A DNA stretch of 64,000 nt from Martensiomyces pterosporus (taxonomy: Eukaryota > Kickxellomycota > Kickxellomycetes > Kickxellales > Kickxellaceae), in assembly GCA_025201845.1 (NCBI GenBank), contig MU603942.1:164924-228923 (forward strand), given 5' to 3'. A program made the translations under genes and the position numbers. Below are positions 62,238 through 64,000 of this stretch, one piece after another. Within the stretch, counting starts at the first letter, position 1. Each line of letters opens with the position of its first letter. Below the pieces are notes generated by a model. That model searched no databases and was not told the origin of the DNA. It worked only from the letters and a program-made list of their open reading frames with translations.

Positions 62238-63533
62238 ATGACTGCTGCTTCGGGCGAGTTTGATGGGCTGACCACCCCGCTGGAAACATCCACCAGCCCT
62301 GCGCTGAGGTTCGAGGTGCTGGCTCGGTGCTCAACGACCAAGGCGCGGGCATCGAAAATGCATCTGCCCCACTACACAGCGCACACGCCAATGTTCATGC
62401 CCGTCGGAACCATGGGCACAATGAAGGGCGTCACCACAAAGCAGCTCGAGTCCCTGGACTGCCACGTCATTCTGGGCAACACCTACCACTTGGGATCGCG
62501 CCCGGGGCCGGAGCTGCTGGAAAAGGCAGGCGGGCTGCACAAATTCATGGCGTGGGACCGCGGGCTCCTGACGGACAGCGGCGGCTTCCAGATGGTGTCG
62601 CTGCTGAAGCTGGCCAGCATCACGGAGGAGGGCGTGGAGTTTGAGAACCCGCATGACGGAAAGAGGATGATGCTGACGCCCGAGATGTCCATCGGCCTGC
62701 AAAACTCGATTGGCGCCGACATCATGATGCAGCTCGACGATGTCGTTTCGTCGCTGACCACAGGGCCCAGGGTGGAGGAGGCCATGTGGCGGTCGATCCG
62801 GTGGCTGGATCGCGGAATGAAGGCGCACAAGCGGCCCACCGAGCAGAACCTGTTCCCCATTGTGCAGGGCGGGCTGGACGAGAAGCTGCGCACGCTTTCG
62901 GCACGAGAGCTGTCGAAGCGCGACGCCCCGGGGTATGCGATTGGTGGACTGAGCGGCGGCGAGGCAAAGGACTCGTTCTGGCGCATGGTTACTCTGTCCA
63001 CGGACATTCTGCCCACAAGCAAACCCCGCTACTGCATGGGCGTCGGGTACGCAGAGGACCTCGTTGTGTGCTCGGCCCTGGGCGTCGACATGTACGACTG
63101 CGTGTTCCCCACGCGCACGGCGCGGTTCGGAAATGCCCTTGTGCGCACCGGATCGCTGGCGCTGCGCCAGGGCAAGTATGGCGACGACTTTGAGCCCATC
63201 GACAAGGACTGCGACTGCACCACCTGCAGGAACTATACGCGTGCGTATCTCCACACCACAGCGACCAAGGAGACAACCGGGTGCCACCTAGTCACCATCC
63301 ACAACATTGCGTTCCAGATGCGCCTGATGCGCGACATACGCCAGGCCATCGTTGACGACAGGTTCCCAGAGTTCATCCGCTTGTTTATGCAAAAGAGGTT
63401 TGGCAGAACCGTGCCGGCGTGGATAGTCAACGCCCTCAAGTCCGTCAACGTCGACCTGACCACCCTCGATCCTGCCACCGGATACAAGGCGGACCCGATT
63501 GATGAGGATTTCCAGCGCGAGCCCAACCCCTGA
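62238..63533 (+). CDS. Queuine tRNA-ribosyltransferase catalytic subunit
   Basis: The 431-residue protein is a complete eukaryotic TGT catalytic subunit (QTRT1 type), which exchanges guanine 34 of His, Asn, Asp and Tyr tRNAs for queuine. Signatures: [13 protein letters not shown] near the start, [10 protein letters not shown] with Asp113, [41 protein letters not shown] holding the nucleophilic Asp (residues 284-287), and the zinc ligands CDCTTC then GCHLVTIHN. The ATG at 62238 ([11 protein letters not shown]) fits the family start. The frame is open far upstream (from 61635), including an Arg/Ser/Leu-rich stretch just before the ATG that could be a mitochondrial-type extension if an upstream start is used. 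The partner subunit (QTRT2) is not in the window. Confidence 0.95.
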   Translation: MTAASGEFDGLTTPLETSTSPALRFEVLARCSTTKARASKMHLPHYTAHTPMFMPVGTMGTMKGVTTKQLESLDCHVILGNTYHLGSRPGPELLEKAGGLHKFMAWDRGLLTDSGGFQMVSLLKLASITEEGVEFENPHDGKRMMLTPEMSIGLQNSIGADIMMQLDDVVSSLTTGPRVEEAMWRSIRWLDRGMKAHKRPTEQNLFPIVQGGLDEKLRTLSARELSKRDAPGYAIGGLSGGEAKDSFWRMVTLSTDILPTSKPRYCMGVGYAEDLVVCSALGVDMYDCVFPTRTARFGNALVRTGSLALRQGKYGDDFEPIDKDCDCTTCRNYTRAYLHTTATKETTGCHLVTIHNIAFQMRLMRDIRQAIVDDRFPEFIRLFMQKRFGRTVPAWIVNALKSVNVDLTTLDPATGYKADPIDEDFQREPNP

Positions 63534-64000
63534 GTGCTGGCGAGCCTTTTGCCCCAAGGGCGGCTAATCCTGCCCCCCCCCGCGTCCGCTCTCTTCGGCG
63601 GCATGTCGGGCGTGCGTCGGCGGTTGCCAGCAAGCTGCCGTTCGCACATCCTTTTAGATGGCTTGTTTGCTGCTTTTCTACATGGTGCACATGGATTTTC
63701 GCGGAAGTAGCTCAACAGTGATTTTCAAGTGCTGCTACATACAGGGACACTGACACGACATATTGGAGAGCGTAGAATGGTGCCTCGTGCTCAGTGCGGG
63801 TGGCAAGCTGGTAGCAGCAGTCGGACGTGGAGTGGGTTGTACCACACTTGCAGCGTTAACAGGCATGCTCGGTGTTGTGCAGCCAAATGGAGATACAGTT
63901 TAGCCTCCCAGTGCTTTTCGGCTGTTTCGGGAGAAAGCGAATGGGAGGCCATGCTGCTTTGAGAGAGGGTCTTGGCAAGGGAGCGGGGCAGCTGCCTGCA
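63534..64000. other. QTRT1 3' region to window end
   Basis: A C-rich run at 63574-63583 and short overlapping frames; nothing coding can be supported. Confidence 0.5.

Noticed and set aside
1..64000. tRNA, rRNA, snRNA, CRISPR or transposon features
   Set aside because: I looked for T-loop, acceptor-stem, U6-like and terminal-repeat patterns on both strands and saw none I could support by eye; a covariance-model scan would settle it.

Overview
The window is nuclear DNA of a filamentous fungus. Protein genes are dense and mostly intronless, with a few introns of about 100-300 nt that have GT...AG ends and TACTAAT or TGCTAAC branch sites. Third codon positions are GC-rich and many core promoters carry a clear TATA box. 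The gene content is fungal: a giant type I fatty acid synthase, a Zn2Cys6 regulator, Kex2-type secreted lipase and an Mnr2/Alr-like CorA. Two features point away from the model ascomycetes: the FAS beta and alpha halves are one gene, and there is a clear Integrator subunit 9 homologue. An early-diverging (zygomycete-grade, possibly Kickxellomycotina) fungus is my best guess, but this is inference.

Layout. 0.8-6.2 kb: an LEA-like 11-mer repeat protein broken by an assembly gap, an equilibrative nucleoside transporter and INTS9. 6.9-10.2 kb: a secreted six-cysteine repeat protein, a secreted class 3 lipase with a Kex2 pro-region, and a small unknown basic protein. 10.2-12.4 kb is a long regulatory or gene-free stretch leading to an MRP/ABCC transporter (12.4-17.7 kb). 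Then come the U6 snRNA exonuclease USB1, a very Ala/Glu-rich protein with a strong TATA promoter, and a CorA-family cation transporter whose GMN motif reads GVN. 25.6-28.7 kb: a 45-residue Cys/His microprotein, a steryl ester hydrolase-like acid lipase and a Nudix hydrolase.

28.9-31.8 kb is the most unusual block. Four tandem genes on the minus strand encode 86-142 residue secreted proteins with near-identical signal peptides, a shared hydrophobic/acidic C-terminus, shared TATA boxes, a shared 15-bp leader motif and (for three) a shared upstream element. The middles are unrelated, and one has four 14-residue repeats. The lipase at 8 kb carries the same signal peptide.

32.5-44.6 kb: a mitochondrial-type nucleoside diphosphate kinase and the fused FAS (3651 residues, one intron), which stops exactly where the C-terminal phosphopantetheinyl transferase domain would begin. 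46.4-53.2 kb: SEM1/DSS1, a secreted 2H phosphoesterase-like protein, an unknown 160-residue protein, the Ran GTPase and an LtrA-family membrane protein. 53.3-63.5 kb: an acidic RGG protein, an M3 oligopeptidase, a large Zn2Cys6 regulator whose zinc finger is split by an intron, and the queuine tRNA-ribosyltransferase catalytic subunit.

There is no operon logic. Functional links are limited to RNA biology (INTS9, USB1, QTRT1, Ran), lipid metabolism (FAS, two lipases) and secretion. I saw no rRNA or tRNA gene, CRISPR array, intact transposon or viral gene.
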